The notes under the pieces: model-generated
Told to the model about the DNA's origin: nothing
What the model saw: only the letters and a program-made list of their open reading frames with translations
The model's database searches: none
Translations under genes and position numbers: made by a program
Assembly (NCBI RefSeq): GCF_047338595.1
Contig: NZ_JBLFBO010000005.1
Span: forward strand, 124,001 to 188,000
Source: Nitrospira_D sp019636945
GTDB taxonomy: Bacteria; Nitrospirota; Nitrospiria; Nitrospirales; Nitrospiraceae
DNA length: 64,000 nucleotides
Direction of reading: 5' to 3'
In this document: in pieces, positions 44,516-54,082 of the stretch
How positions within the stretch are numbered: the first letter of the stretch is position 1
Layout of the letters: every line of letters starts with the position of its first letter

Positions 44516-47500
44516 ATGCCAAAACGCACGGATATCCAATCGATTCTGATGATCGGCTCAGGCCCAATCGTGATCGGGCAAGCCTGTGAATTTGATTACT
44601 CCGGTACACAAGCCTGTAAAGCTCTTAAGGCCGAGGGCTATAAGGTCATTCTCATCAATAGTAATCCGGCCACAATCATGACCGATCCAGAGCTGGCTGA
44701 TCGGACCTATGTGGAACCGATTACGTTGGAGGTCGTCGAAAAGGTCATCGAACGAGAACGGCCTGATGCCTTGCTGCCGACCATGGGCGGACAAACGGCC
44801 TTAAACACCACGATGGGCTTAGTCAAACGAGGCGTGCTCGAGAAATATGGAGTTACCCTTGTGGGTGCGTCGGCGGAGGCGATCCATAAGGCCGAGGATC
44901 GAGAGGCATTTAAGCAGGCCATGCAACGGATCGGGCTGCGTGTGCCGAAGAGCGGGACGGCGCATAGTCGACAGGAGGCCGTTGCCATTGTGGAGACCGT
45001 CGGGTTTCCCGCGATCATTCGCCCTTCCTTTACGATGGGAGGGACCGGTGGAAACATTGCTTACAATCGTGAAGAGTTTGAGCGGTTGATTGAGTGGGCA
45101 CTGGCCATGAGTCCGGTGAGCCAGGTCTTGATCGAGGAATCGGTGATCGGTTGGAAAGAGTATGAATTGGAGGTCATGCGTGACCTGAAAGACAATGTCG
45201 TCATCGTGTGCTCCATTGAAAATTTTGATCCGATGGGGGTTCACACCGGGGACAGCATCACCGTGGCGCCGGCCATGACCTTGACCGACAAAGAATACCA
45301 ACACATGCGGGATGCGGCTCTGCGCATCATTCGCGAGATTGGGGTCGACACGGGCGGATCGAACATCCAGTTCGGTATCAACCCGGCCAATGGTGAGATG
45401 GTCGTCATTGAAATGAATCCTCGGGTATCCCGAAGTTCGGCGTTGGCATCGAAGGCGACCGGGTTTCCAATTGCGAAGATCGCCGCCAAGCTTGCCGTCG
45501 GATACACGCTGGATGAGATTACCAACGATATTACCGGAGTGACAAAGGCGTCGTTTGAGCCGGCTATCGATTACGTCGTGGTCAAGATTCCTCGATTTGC
45601 TTTTCAGAAGTTCAAAGGGGCCGATCCGACCTTGACGACCCAAATGAAGTCGGTCGGTGAGGTGATGGCGATTGGGCGTACTTTTAAAGAGTCGTTGCAG
45701 AAGGCCATTCGTTCGTTGGAATTGGAGCTGAACGGGCTGGTGTCGCGGTTCGGCCTGGATCGCGGTGTGCCGACGGGATTCAATCGTTCGGAGGCCATCG
45801 AGAAACTTGAGGGAGTCCTCCGCACGCCATTACCCGAGCGACTGTGGTACCTGGCCGACGCCATGCGCATGGGGTTGACCGACAAGGAATTGAGCGCAAC
45901 GACGAAAGTCGATCCCTGGTTCTTGGATCAGGTGAGACAGTTAGTGGATTTTGAACGAGCCCTTGTCGGGCATGCGACCAACCCGATTGAGTGTTTGAGG
46001 GGAGAACTCCTCTGGGAAGCCAAGGAACTCGGCTTTTCGGACGATCGCATTGCTCACTTGCTGGGCTGTGAAGCCGGGATGGTTGCGAAGGCACGCATGG
46101 AACATCGGGAACGGCGCGTGACCTATAAACGAGTCGATACCTGTGCTGCGGAGTTCGAGGCTCAGACGCCGTATCTCTATTCCACCTATGGCCGCGAGTG
46201 CGAAGCAAGGCCGTCTGATCGAAAGAAGGTTGTCATTCTTGGTGGAGGACCTAATCGTATCGGACAGGGTATCGAGTTCGACTACTGCTGCGTGCATGCA
46301 GCCATGGCGCTTCGGGAAGAAGCGATCGATACGATCATGGTGAACTGCAATCCAGAAACCGTGAGCACGGATTACGACACCTCTGATCGCCTCTACTTTG
46401 AGCCGCTCACCCATGAGGATGTGCTGAATATCGTGCATCGGGAACAGCCGCTTGGTGTGGTGTTGCAATTTGGGGGACAGACACCTTTGAAGCTTGCGCT
46501 TCCGCTCTCAAAGGCTGGTGTCAAGATTCTCGGCACCAGTCCTGATGCCATCGATCTGGCGGAGGATCGTGAACGGTTCCGTGAACTGTTGAATAGGCTT
46601 GACTTGCGTCAGGCGGAGAGCGGAACCGCTCGATCGATCGAGGAAGCGGTGCGGATTGCCGGGCAGATCAGCTATCCGGTCATGGTGCGTCCGTCGTATG
46701 TCTTGGGTGGACGGTCCATGCAGATTGTCTATGACGAAACCGGCCTGTTGGAATACATGCGGTCGGCGGTCAAGGCATCGCCCAACCATCCCGTGTTGAT
46801 CGATAAATACCTGGCCGACGCGATCGAAGTTGATGCCGATGCGATATCAGATGGGGAAACCGTAGTGGTCGCAGGCATTATGGAGCATATTGAAGAGGCT
46901 GGGGTCCACTCCGGCGATTCAGCCTGCTCGCTTCCTCCCTACACCCTTGAGAAGCCGATTGTTATTGAGATCGAGCGTCAGATGAGAATGTTGGCCAAGG
47001 AGTTGGGAGTTATCGGGTTGATGAATGCTCAATTTGCCGTCAAGGGAGAGACGATTTATGTGTTAGAGGTCAATCCACGCGGATCCCGGACCGTTCCGTT
47101 CGTGAGTAAAGCGATTGGTGTGCCGCTTGCAAAGCTAGCGATGATGGTGATGATGGGGCGCTCGCTGAGGGAGCTTGGATTGACACAGGCTCCGGTACCT
47201 GTGCATTTCTCGGTGAAAGAGGCGGTATTCCCATTCAATAAATTTCCAGGGGTCGATGTGCTGCTCGGGCCGGAGATGAAATCGACTGGAGAGGTGATGG
47301 GCCTGGACGAGGATTTTGGATGGGCATTTGCAAAATCCCAGGCGGGGGCCGGGGCTGTGTTGCCGACCTCGGGAACGGCGTTCATTAGCGTGAAAGCATC
47401 GGATCGTCCTGCTGCGCTCGAAGTAGGGAGGGCGTTGAGTCAGCTGGGGATGCGAATCCAGGGAACGAGTGGGACTGCCGGCTATCTCCGAGAGCATGGA

Positions 47501-47767
47501 CTTCCCGTGGAGATTGTGAATAAAGTGGCCGAAGGCAGACCGCACATCGTTGATCACATTAAGAACGGCTCAGTGGCCATTGTCGTCAATACGGTACGGA
47601 CGGCCTCGGCGCATGTCGATTCGCTCGCCATCAGACGAGAAGCACTCCATCGGGGAATTCCCTATTTCACGACCATGCGAGGGGCCCACGCCGCAGCGAT
47701 GGCGATCGAAGCGATCCTGAAAAAAGATCTGTCGATCCGGACATTGCAGGAGTATCATCAGGCTTAA
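44516..47767 (+). CDS. carB: Carbamoyl-phosphate synthase large chain
   Basis: CarB makes carbamoyl phosphate from bicarbonate, ammonia and two ATP. The 1083-residue protein has two homologous ATP-grasp halves. The first begins ILMIGSGPIVIGQACEFDYS and the second VVILGGGPNRIGQGIEFDY, each followed by ATP-grasp residues (EMNPRVSRSSALASKATG; EVNPRGSRTVPFVSKAIG). The C-terminal MGS-like domain ends GTSGTAGYLREHG and TMRGAHAAAMAIEAIL and normally senses UMP and ornithine. Length is normal. It follows the M48 gene after 19 bases. Confidence 0.97.
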   Translation: MPKRTDIQSILMIGSGPIVIGQACEFDYSGTQACKALKAEGYKVILINSNPATIMTDPELADRTYVEPITLEVVEKVIERERPDALLPTMGGQTALNTTMGLVKRGVLEKYGVTLVGASAEAIHKAEDREAFKQAMQRIGLRVPKSGTAHSRQEAVAIVETVGFPAIIRPSFTMGGTGGNIAYNREEFERLIEWALAMSPVSQVLIEESVIGWKEYELEVMRDLKDNVVIVCSIENFDPMGVHTGDSITVAPAMTLTDKEYQHMRDAALRIIREIGVDTGGSNIQFGINPANGEMVVIEMNPRVSRSSALASKATGFPIAKIAAKLAVGYTLDEITNDITGVTKASFEPAIDYVVVKIPRFAFQKFKGADPTLTTQMKSVGEVMAIGRTFKESLQKAIRSLELELNGLVSRFGLDRGVPTGFNRSEAIEKLEGVLRTPLPERLWYLADAMRMGLTDKELSATTKVDPWFLDQVRQLVDFERALVGHATNPIECLRGELLWEAKELGFSDDRIAHLLGCEAGMVAKARMEHRERRVTYKRVDTCAAEFEAQTPYLYSTYGRECEARPSDRKKVVILGGGPNRIGQGIEFDYCCVHAAMALREEAIDTIMVNCNPETVSTDYDTSDRLYFEPLTHEDVLNIVHREQPLGVVLQFGGQTPLKLALPLSKAGVKILGTSPDAIDLAEDRERFRELLNRLDLRQAESGTARSIEEAVRIAGQISYPVMVRPSYVLGGRSMQIVYDETGLLEYMRSAVKASPNHPVLIDKYLADAIEVDADAISDGETVVVAGIMEHIEEAGVHSGDSACSLPPYTLEKPIVIEIERQMRMLAKELGVIGLMNAQFAVKGETIYVLEVNPRGSRTVPFVSKAIGVPLAKLAMMVMMGRSLRELGLTQAPVPVHFSVKEAVFPFNKFPGVDVLLGPEMKSTGEVMGLDEDFGWAFAKSQAGAGAVLPTSGTAFISVKASDRPAALEVGRALSQLGMRIQGTSGTAGYLREHGLPVEIVNKVAEGRPHIVDHIKNGSVAIVVNTVRTASAHVDSLAIRREALHRGIPYFTTMRGAHAAAMAIEAILKKDLSIRTLQEYHQA

Positions 47768-47790
47768 CCCAGTTGAGGAGCAACCGGAGC

Positions 47791-48267
47791 ATGCCGACAC
47801 CAATCACCAAGAAAGGTTTTGAAGCGTTACAGGCTGAACTCGTCCGACTGCGCAAAATCGAGCGTCCGAAGGTGATCGAGGCGATTGCGGAGGCGAGAGC
47901 GCACGGCGATCTCAGTGAAAATGCCGAATACGATGCCGCCAAAGAGCGTCAGGGTTTCATTGAGTCACGGATCTCCGAACTCGAGGGAAAGATCGCCGAC
48001 GCGCGCATTGTGGAAATCACCGGGCGCACCAGCGAGACCATCGTCTTTGGGGCGACGGTATTGGTGGTTGAGCAGGAATCGCAATCCAAGAAACAGTATA
48101 CGCTGGTGGGGCAAGATGAAGCCGATATGAAGTTCAACAAGATCTCAGTGCAGTCGCCCGTCGGTCGTGCCTTGATCGGGAAACGTGTCGGCGATTTTGT
48201 CGAGGTGAAGACTCCCGTCAAGATGGTTGAATACGAAGTCGTGGAGATCAAATTCGAGGAATGTTGA
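47791..48267 (+). CDS. greA: Transcription elongation factor GreA
   Basis: GreA rescues backtracked RNA polymerase. The 158-residue protein has the coiled coil with the acidic tip (EARAHGDLSENAEYDAAKERQ), the IVEITGRTSETIVFG segment and the C-terminal FKBP-like domain ending SPVGRALIGKRVGDFVEV. The ATG at 47791 has GGAG upstream; TTG 47773 lacks support. It follows carB after 23 bases. Confidence 0.97.
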   Translation: MPTPITKKGFEALQAELVRLRKIERPKVIEAIAEARAHGDLSENAEYDAAKERQGFIESRISELEGKIADARIVEITGRTSETIVFGATVLVVEQESQSKKQYTLVGQDEADMKFNKISVQSPVGRALIGKRVGDFVEVKTPVKMVEYEVVEIKFEEC

Positions 48268-48268
48268 C

Positions 48269-49066
48269 GTGCCGGAGGCACGACCCCTCATCGCCTTGCT
48301 GACGGATTTTGGAGAACGTGATAGCTTTGTCGCCAGCATGAAGGGAGTGATCCTCTCGATCAATTCGTCCGCGCTGCTTGTCGACCTCTCTCATCAGATC
48401 ACATCGCATCAGATTCAGGAGGCCGGGTATTTCCTGAAGTCCTGTTATCGGTACTTTCCGGCAGGAACGATCTTTGTCGCCGTCGTTGATCCCGGAGTCG
48501 GGACCGAACGTCGGGCATTACTCGTGTCTGCTGCGGGGTTCTTGTTTGTCGGTCCGGATAACGGGTTATTCACGGAAATTTTGGAACAGGAGGTCGGAGC
48601 CAAGGTCTGGCAGATCACCGACCCACAGTATCGCTTGGAAACGGCCGGATCGACCTTTGATGGTCGAGATGTGTTTGCTCCGGCTGCCGCCTGGTTGAGT
48701 AAAGGTGTCCCGCCGTCGTTTTTTGGACCGACCGTCCAGGATCCGATTCGACGTTCCGTCGCGATGCCGGTCTGGCACGAGGATGTGCTGATTGGAAAGA
48801 TCGCGTCTGTCGATCGATTTGGAAATCTTATTTCCAACATCACCGCGAGGCAGATCCGAGAATTTCGAGGTGTGACGGGACAATCTGTCGAGATTCACAT
48901 CGGAACCTATATCATCAATGATTTGGTCGGAAGTTACAGCCAAGGCCATCGTCAGAGTCCGTCTGCGCTGATCAATAGCGGTGGGAACTTGGAGATTTTT
49001 CTGCAGGAAGAAAATGCGGCACGTTGTCTTCAGTTTGCCGTGGGCGAAGAAGTCCGTCTGTGCTGA
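48269..49066 (+). CDS. SAM hydroxide adenosyltransferase (DUF62)
   Basis: This 265-residue protein belongs to the SAM hydroxide adenosyltransferase/fluorinase-like family, which cleaves S-adenosylmethionine. Motifs visible are LLTDFGERDSFV, VVDPGVGTER, VGPDNGLFTE, FDGRDVFAPAAAWL and DRFGNLISN. The GTG at 48269 lies one base after the greA stop with GAGGA in the greA end as ribosome-binding site. Physiological role is unknown; removal of excess SAM is a suggestion in the literature. Confidence 0.88.
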   Translation: MPEARPLIALLTDFGERDSFVASMKGVILSINSSALLVDLSHQITSHQIQEAGYFLKSCYRYFPAGTIFVAVVDPGVGTERRALLVSAAGFLFVGPDNGLFTEILEQEVGAKVWQITDPQYRLETAGSTFDGRDVFAPAAAWLSKGVPPSFFGPTVQDPIRRSVAMPVWHEDVLIGKIASVDRFGNLISNITARQIREFRGVTGQSVEIHIGTYIINDLVGSYSQGHRQSPSALINSGGNLEIFLQEENAARCLQFAVGEEVRLC

Positions 49067-49078
49067 CCTGATCGTCCT

Positions 49079-49270
49079 AGCCCACATTATTCATGAACAC
49101 TTCTGCTGCAATCGCCGATCCGCTGTTCCGACGAGCCTGCGGCCAGCGGGCTCGCCCCTTGAACCCTCAACGTACTGCACGAGTACGCTTCGGGTCCTCC
49201 GGGCTACGCGCGCTGGTCTCACGACGCGGCTGAGCGATTTCGCCACGAACTGTCAGGAATAATGCGGGCT
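49079..49270. repeat. Element with 18-bp terminal inverted repeats
   Basis: agcccacattattcatga at 49079-49096 and its partner at 49253-49270 (reverse complement agcccgcattattcctga) match at 16 of 18 positions. The 192-base interior has no gene. It starts 12 bases after the SAM hydrolase stop. It resembles a miniature inverted-repeat element. Confidence 0.7.
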
Positions 49271-49288
49271 AGCTGAGTCGCAGTTTCT

Positions 49289-49427
49289 TCAAAAAGCCTC
49301 GTTCTTACCCACCCACCCCGTCGCGCCAAGACGCGGTCTTCACCGAACAAAGCCACAGCGAGCGAAGAGGTACTGTGCCTTCGCCTTCTATACGTTGAGC
49401 CTCTGAGCGATGCGAGAACGCAGCTGA
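49289..49427. repeat. Degenerate copy of the pgsA-flanking repeat family
   Basis: 49289-49335 aligns with the reverse complement of about 60424-60473 with only a few gaps and mismatches, sharing cgcgccaagacgcg. Further right, 49390-49426 aligns with the reverse complement of about 61160-61196, sharing gcgatgcgagaac with one mismatch. So one interval mixes sequence from both pgsA-flanking elements. Confidence 0.65.
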
Positions 49428-49451
49428 AGTGATTTCCAGCAACCTGCTGTG

Positions 49452-50651
49452 TCAGCGGATCGCCTTGTCGATATGATCACAGACATAGCTGGCGAACGGG
49501 AGTGAACAGGTAAAGGCCGGAGAAACCGCGTTCAGCACGTGCATCGAACGATGGTCGCCTTCGAGGACAAAATCCATTTCGAGTTTCTTTTTGGTGATGT
49601 CGAGGAGTTGCGCGCGGATGCCGGGTCGCCCCCATGTGTGATAATTGCGTTCGTCTACTCCCTCGGCGAGGACAGAGGCCAACGCCACCATTTTGCTCCT
49701 AGAATATTTGGCCATCTCCTCCAGCGCCAACCGTCTGAAGTCGAATCCCGCTCCGGTCAGCAACCCGAGTCCTCGGCTCGCGACTTCTACCAGCTCGCCG
49801 AGATTAAAATTCCCAAACCCGTCGTAGTTTTCACGCCACATGGCCGGGATGGCGGTTGGGCCGATCTTGGCTTTCCCATCCGCCGTGATCGTGAAGTGAA
49901 CACCAAGGAACGGGTTTCTGAGATCGGGGACAGGATAAATATTCGTGCGAATCGAACCGGGAGGTTCATCCGAGTACAGATAGAGCCCCTTGAACGGGAG
50001 GATGCGATATTTTTCAGAAAAGCCATAGTCCATGGCGATTTTATCAGCGTAGAGACCTGCGGCATTCACCACATAGCCGGCGGCAATGCGGTCCTGGTTT
50101 GTTCGAACGGTCCCGTTGTCTCGCCCTCGATAGGCCGTATCGCACTGAATGTGAACACCCTCACGAAGCGCATCCTGCTGCATCGCATTGACGACATGGA
50201 GAGGGTTGACGGTCGACGTGCGGGGGGAGAACAGTGCTCGTTGATACGTTTTGACTCGAGGTTCGATCGATTTCGCCTCTGTTTCCGTGAGGGGTTGGAG
50301 TTCAATGCCGTTGATCCGGCCTCGACGGAATAACTCGTCAAGTGAGGGTAAGTCCGCTGCATCCTTGGCGACCACGAGCTTCCCGCATTTATTGAGGGAG
50401 ATCTGTTTCTCTTCACAGTACGCCGTGAGTCGCTCATTCCCAAGGCGTGTAAATTTAGCTTTCAGGCTGTCGGGTGAGTAGTAGAACCCCGCGTGGAGGA
50501 CCCCGCTGTTGCGCCCGCTGGCATGGGCTCCACAGGAGGGCTCCTTTTCAATCAAGAGGATGCTGGCATCTCCGCGCCTGGTTCGGAGTTCACGTGCGAT
50601 ACTGAGGCCGATGACTCCGCCGCCGATGATGAGAAAATCACAGGTCTTCAT
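49452..50651 (-). CDS. lhgO: L-2-hydroxyglutarate oxidase
   Basis: LhgO oxidises L-2-hydroxyglutarate to 2-oxoglutarate with FAD. The 399-residue protein starts at ATG 50651 with the FAD motif DFLIIGGGVIGLSIARELR, then GRNSGVLHAGFYYSPDSLKA, GYVVNAAGLYADKIA and HFTITADGKAKIGPTAIP. It belongs to the DAO superfamily, and other flavin amine oxidases are less likely. It follows bioA after 6-16 bases, so the two form a transcription unit, though their pathways are not obviously connected. Confidence 0.88.
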   Translation of the reverse strand: MKTCDFLIIGGGVIGLSIARELRTRRGDASILLIEKEPSCGAHASGRNSGVLHAGFYYSPDSLKAKFTRLGNERLTAYCEEKQISLNKCGKLVVAKDAADLPSLDELFRRGRINGIELQPLTETEAKSIEPRVKTYQRALFSPRTSTVNPLHVVNAMQQDALREGVHIQCDTAYRGRDNGTVRTNQDRIAAGYVVNAAGLYADKIAMDYGFSEKYRILPFKGLYLYSDEPPGSIRTNIYPVPDLRNPFLGVHFTITADGKAKIGPTAIPAMWRENYDGFGNFNLGELVEVASRGLGLLTGAGFDFRRLALEEMAKYSRSKMVALASVLAEGVDERNYHTWGRPGIRAQLLDITKKKLEMDFVLEGDHRSMHVLNAVSPAFTCSLPFASYVCDHIDKAIR

Positions 50652-50666
50652 AGAAGGCATGTCGTG

Positions 50667-52067
50667 CTACCGGTTGGTTGGCGTACCCTGGGTTAAGGAT
50701 AAATCTATTTGCAGAGTCTCTATGGATTGCTTGAGAATTTCCACCGTTTTCTTCAATTCATCTTTGGAGATGGAGAGTGGTGGGATGAGTACGAGGACAT
50801 TCCCGATCGGTCTCAAGATCAATCCCTTTGATCGGGCGATGGCTGCCACGCGGTGGCCGGCCTTGGCGCTGAGTGGGTAGGGGGTCTTGGTCCGTTTGTC
50901 CATGACCAATTCAACTCCCGCCATCAGTCCCCGCTGACGAACGTCGCCGACCTGAGGGAGCGCCGCGAGGGGTGCGAGCCATCGGCTGAACAGCTTGATG
51001 GTGGAAGAGAGTCGAGCGAGCGTCTTTTCCTGGCGAAATACCTTGAGATTGGCGAGCGCCACGGAACAGCCCAGAGGGTTACCGGTAAAACTGTGGCCAT
51101 GGAAGAAGGTCTTGAACTCGTCGTAGCTGCCGAGAAAGCCCTGATAGATCTCATCTGTTGTCAGAGTTGCCGCCAAAGGCATGTATCCACCGGTGAGTCC
51201 TTTGCTGATGGCCATCAGATCCGGCGTGACCCCTTCCTGCTCGCAGGCGAACATCTTGCCGGTACGTCCGAAGCCTGTTGCCACTTCATCGGCGATCAGC
51301 AACACGTGATAGTTCGTGCAAAGCTCACGGATTCGCGTGAGATAGCCGGAGGGCTGGGGGAGCATCCCGGCAGCAGCTTGCATGACCGGTTCGATAATGA
51401 AACCGGCTAAGTCCTTGTGGCGGCGTTGAAGAAGTTGTTCAATAGGGTCGAGACAGGCCATATTGCAGGAGGGGTACATCAGCTTGAGCGGACAACGGTA
51501 GCAATGGGGCGGCTCGGCTTCCAGAGTTGGGAACAAGAGCGGTTTAAAGCGCGAATGGAAGAGTGCGATATTACCAACGCTGACGGCTCCAATCGTATCT
51601 CCATGGTAGGCGAGTTTCAGATGGAGGAACGTATTCTTCTGGCCCGCCTCGGGATGGCGCTGTTGCCAGTACTGAACGGCCATCTTCAGGGCAATCTCCA
51701 CCGCTGTTGAGCCGTTGTCCGAATAGAAGACGCGGGTGAGCCCTTTAGGCGCGATGCGGATCAACTCACGGGCGAGCTCAATCGCCGGTGGGTTCGAGAG
51801 TCCGAGAAATGTCGAGTGGGCAATCTTGTCGAGCTGCTTCTTGAGGGCGCGGTCAAGGGTCGGGTGGCGATGGCCATGGAGATTGACCCAAATGGAGGAG
51901 GTGCCGTCGAGATATTTGTTGCCCTCCGTATCGATCAGGTAGGAGCCTTTCCCACGCTCGATGATGAGCGGTTCCTCTTGCTCCCACTCCTGCATCTGGG
52001 TAAACGGATGCCAGAGATAGCGGCGGTCCCATGTTGCGAGTTGTTGAGTGGTCGGCTTGCGTGCCAT
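50667..52067 (-). CDS. bioA: Adenosylmethionine-8-amino-7-oxononanoate aminotransferase
   Basis: BioA is a PLP enzyme that makes diaminopelargonic acid in biotin synthesis. The 466-residue protein has YLWHPFTQMQEW, the PLP-binding region SDNGSTAVEIALKMA, LLIADEVATGFGRTGKMFAC, SKGLTGGYMPLAATL with the PLP Lys, and HSFTGNPLGCSVALANL. The C-terminal LRPIGNVLVLIPPL is typical. No other bio gene is nearby. It is slightly longer than average because of a Cys-containing insert (PPHCYRCPLKLMYPSCNMAC). Confidence 0.94.
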   Translation of the reverse strand: MARKPTTQQLATWDRRYLWHPFTQMQEWEQEEPLIIERGKGSYLIDTEGNKYLDGTSSIWVNLHGHRHPTLDRALKKQLDKIAHSTFLGLSNPPAIELARELIRIAPKGLTRVFYSDNGSTAVEIALKMAVQYWQQRHPEAGQKNTFLHLKLAYHGDTIGAVSVGNIALFHSRFKPLLFPTLEAEPPHCYRCPLKLMYPSCNMACLDPIEQLLQRRHKDLAGFIIEPVMQAAAGMLPQPSGYLTRIRELCTNYHVLLIADEVATGFGRTGKMFACEQEGVTPDLMAISKGLTGGYMPLAATLTTDEIYQGFLGSYDEFKTFFHGHSFTGNPLGCSVALANLKVFRQEKTLARLSSTIKLFSRWLAPLAALPQVGDVRQRGLMAGVELVMDKRTKTPYPLSAKAGHRVAAIARSKGLILRPIGNVLVLIPPLSISKDELKKTVEILKQSIETLQIDLSLTQGTPTNR

Positions 52068-52224
52068 GTGTGGAACACATTAGTTGTGGAGTGCATGGCT
52101 CATGGCGTATAGCAGAGACGAAGGCACGTGCATGTCATTGGGTGCTGGCGCAATACGCTATATGCCATCTGCTCTTCTCGGCGCCGCTGCGGGCGGCGCG
52201 TGATTATAAGTGGGGGTGATCTCT

Positions 52225-52253
52225 TTGACAACCCGGGAGGCAGTTACTATAAT
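52225..52253 (+). promoter_or_regulatory. Fully consensus sigma-70 promoter of lepA
   Basis: TTGACA (52225-52230), exactly 17 bases, then TATAAT (52248-52253). Transcription would start near 52260, leaving a leader of about 25 bases before the lepA start. Both hexamers are perfect. Confidence 0.85.
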
Positions 52254-52282
52254 GAACCGATTTTTTACCCATGAGTTAGGAT

Positions 52283-54082
52283 TTGCAAAGTCTTATACGC
52301 AACTTTTCCATAATCGCTCATATCGATCACGGCAAATCAACCCTCGCTGACCGGTTCCTAGAAGCTACTGGCGCAGTCACTGCTCGAGAGGCGAAAGATC
52401 AGATCCTCGATGCCATGGACCTCGAGCGGGAACGTGGCATTACGATCAAGGCCCATGCAGTGGCCATCCGGTACAAGGCCAAGGACGGGAAGACCTATGC
52501 GTTGCATTTGATCGATACGCCGGGGCATGTCGACTTTACCTATGAGGTCTCGCGAAGCCTGGCGGCTTGCGAGGGGGCCCTCCTGCTTGTTGACGCGACG
52601 CAAGGCGTGCAGGCCCAGACGATTGCCAACGTGAATTTGGCGATGGCGAACAACCTGACCATTATTCCGGTGATCAATAAGATTGATCTCGCGAGCGCGG
52701 ACGTCGATGGGACCAAACAGTCGATTGCAGACGTGTTGCAACTCGAAGCCGATAATGCCCTTCCCATTAGTGCCAAGGAAGGCAAGGGTGTGCCGGAGGT
52801 CTTGGAAGCGATCATTGCTCGGGTGCCGCCTCCGTCAGGGGATCCGCAGGCGCCTCTCAAAGCGCTGATCTTCGATTCATGGTTCGATAACTATCAGGGT
52901 GTGATTGTGCTGACGCGCGTGGTCGATGGTTCCATACGGCCTGGTATGAAGATCAAGGTCATGTCGAACGATCGGACGTTCGAAGTCATGGAAGTCGGGT
53001 ACTTTGCTCCCAAGCGTACGAAGAAGACGGAGCTGCTGACCGGCGAGGTGGGATATCTCTGCGCCAATATGCGTGAAGTGGCGGACGTCAAAATCGGAGA
53101 TACGCTCACGGATGCGGTGTCGCCTACGCGTGAGCCGTTTCCAGGGTATAAAGACGTCAAACCGTTGGTGTTCTGCGGGCTGTATCCTACCGACACGGCC
53201 AGGTATGAAGATTTGCGGGATGCGTTGGTCAAGCTCCGGCTGAACGATTCGTCGTTCGTCTACGAACCGGAAACGTCCTTGGCCTTGGGGTTTGGGTTTC
53301 GGTGCGGGTTCTTAGGTCTGCTCCATATGGAGATCATTCAAGAACGCCTTGAGCGTGAGTATAATTTGACGCTCCTCACCACGGCTCCAACCGTCGTGTA
53401 TCGCGTGATGACGACCAAAGGCGAAGTGTCGGAGGTCATGAATCCGTCGCAGCTTCCGCCGCCCAGCAGCATCGAGTCGTTCGAAGAGCCGTTCATTCTC
53501 GCGTCGGTCATCACACCGGAACGGTATATGGGCGCCATTCTTCAGCTGTGTCAGGAGCGTCGAGGCATTCAACGGAGTATCCACTTTCTGGATCCGACGC
53601 GGGTGATGATCAGTTATGAATTGCCCCTCAATGAGGTCATTCTTGATTTTTACGATAAACTCAAGTCCCGCACGCAGGGGTATGCGTCGCTGGACTACGA
53701 GTTGCTCGGCTATCGCGAATCCGATCTGGTGCGGCTCGATATCTTGCTGAACGGCGAGGCGGTCGATGCCTTGTCCTTTATTACGCATAAGGATCGTTCC
53801 GTGCAACGCGGGCGTCAGCTCGCTGAAAAAATGAAGGAATTGATTCCGCGGCAGATGTATGAGATCGCGATTCAGGCGGCCATCGGGAGTAAGATCGTAG
53901 CGCGTGAGACAATCGGTGCGATGAAGAAGAACGTGTTGGCGAAATGCTACGGCGGCGATATCACGCGAAAACGGAAGTTGCTGGAGAAACAAAAGGAAGG
54001 AAAGAAACGCATGAAAGCGGTCGGCAGTGTCGAAGTTCCGCAAGAAGCTTTCCTGGCGATTCTCAAGGTCGGAGACGAATGA
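52283..54082 (+). CDS. lepA: Elongation factor 4
   Basis: LepA is a translation GTPase that can back-translocate ribosomes. The 599-residue protein starts with TTG at 52283, the only plausible in-frame start. G-domain motifs are AHIDHGKSTLADRF, ERERGITIKAH, DTPGHVDFTYEV and VINKIDLASADV. The C-terminal domain carries GYASLDYELLGYR and the basic tail KNVLAKCYGGDITRKRKLLEKQ. It leads an envelope-related unit; its stop overlaps the lepB start. Confidence 0.97.
   Translation: MQSLIRNFSIIAHIDHGKSTLADRFLEATGAVTAREAKDQILDAMDLERERGITIKAHAVAIRYKAKDGKTYALHLIDTPGHVDFTYEVSRSLAACEGALLLVDATQGVQAQTIANVNLAMANNLTIIPVINKIDLASADVDGTKQSIADVLQLEADNALPISAKEGKGVPEVLEAIIARVPPPSGDPQAPLKALIFDSWFDNYQGVIVLTRVVDGSIRPGMKIKVMSNDRTFEVMEVGYFAPKRTKKTELLTGEVGYLCANMREVADVKIGDTLTDAVSPTREPFPGYKDVKPLVFCGLYPTDTARYEDLRDALVKLRLNDSSFVYEPETSLALGFGFRCGFLGLLHMEIIQERLEREYNLTLLTTAPTVVYRVMTTKGEVSEVMNPSQLPPPSSIESFEEPFILASVITPERYMGAILQLCQERRGIQRSIHFLDPTRVMISYELPLNEVILDFYDKLKSRTQGYASLDYELLGYRESDLVRLDILLNGEAVDALSFITHKDRSVQRGRQLAEKMKELIPRQMYEIAIQAAIGSKIVARETIGAMKKNVLAKCYGGDITRKRKLLEKQKEGKKRMKAVGSVEVPQEAFLAILKVGDE

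Noticed and set aside
44819..45643. Long minus-strand frame opposite carB
   Set aside because: Antisense to carB with low-quality protein sequence and no start signals.
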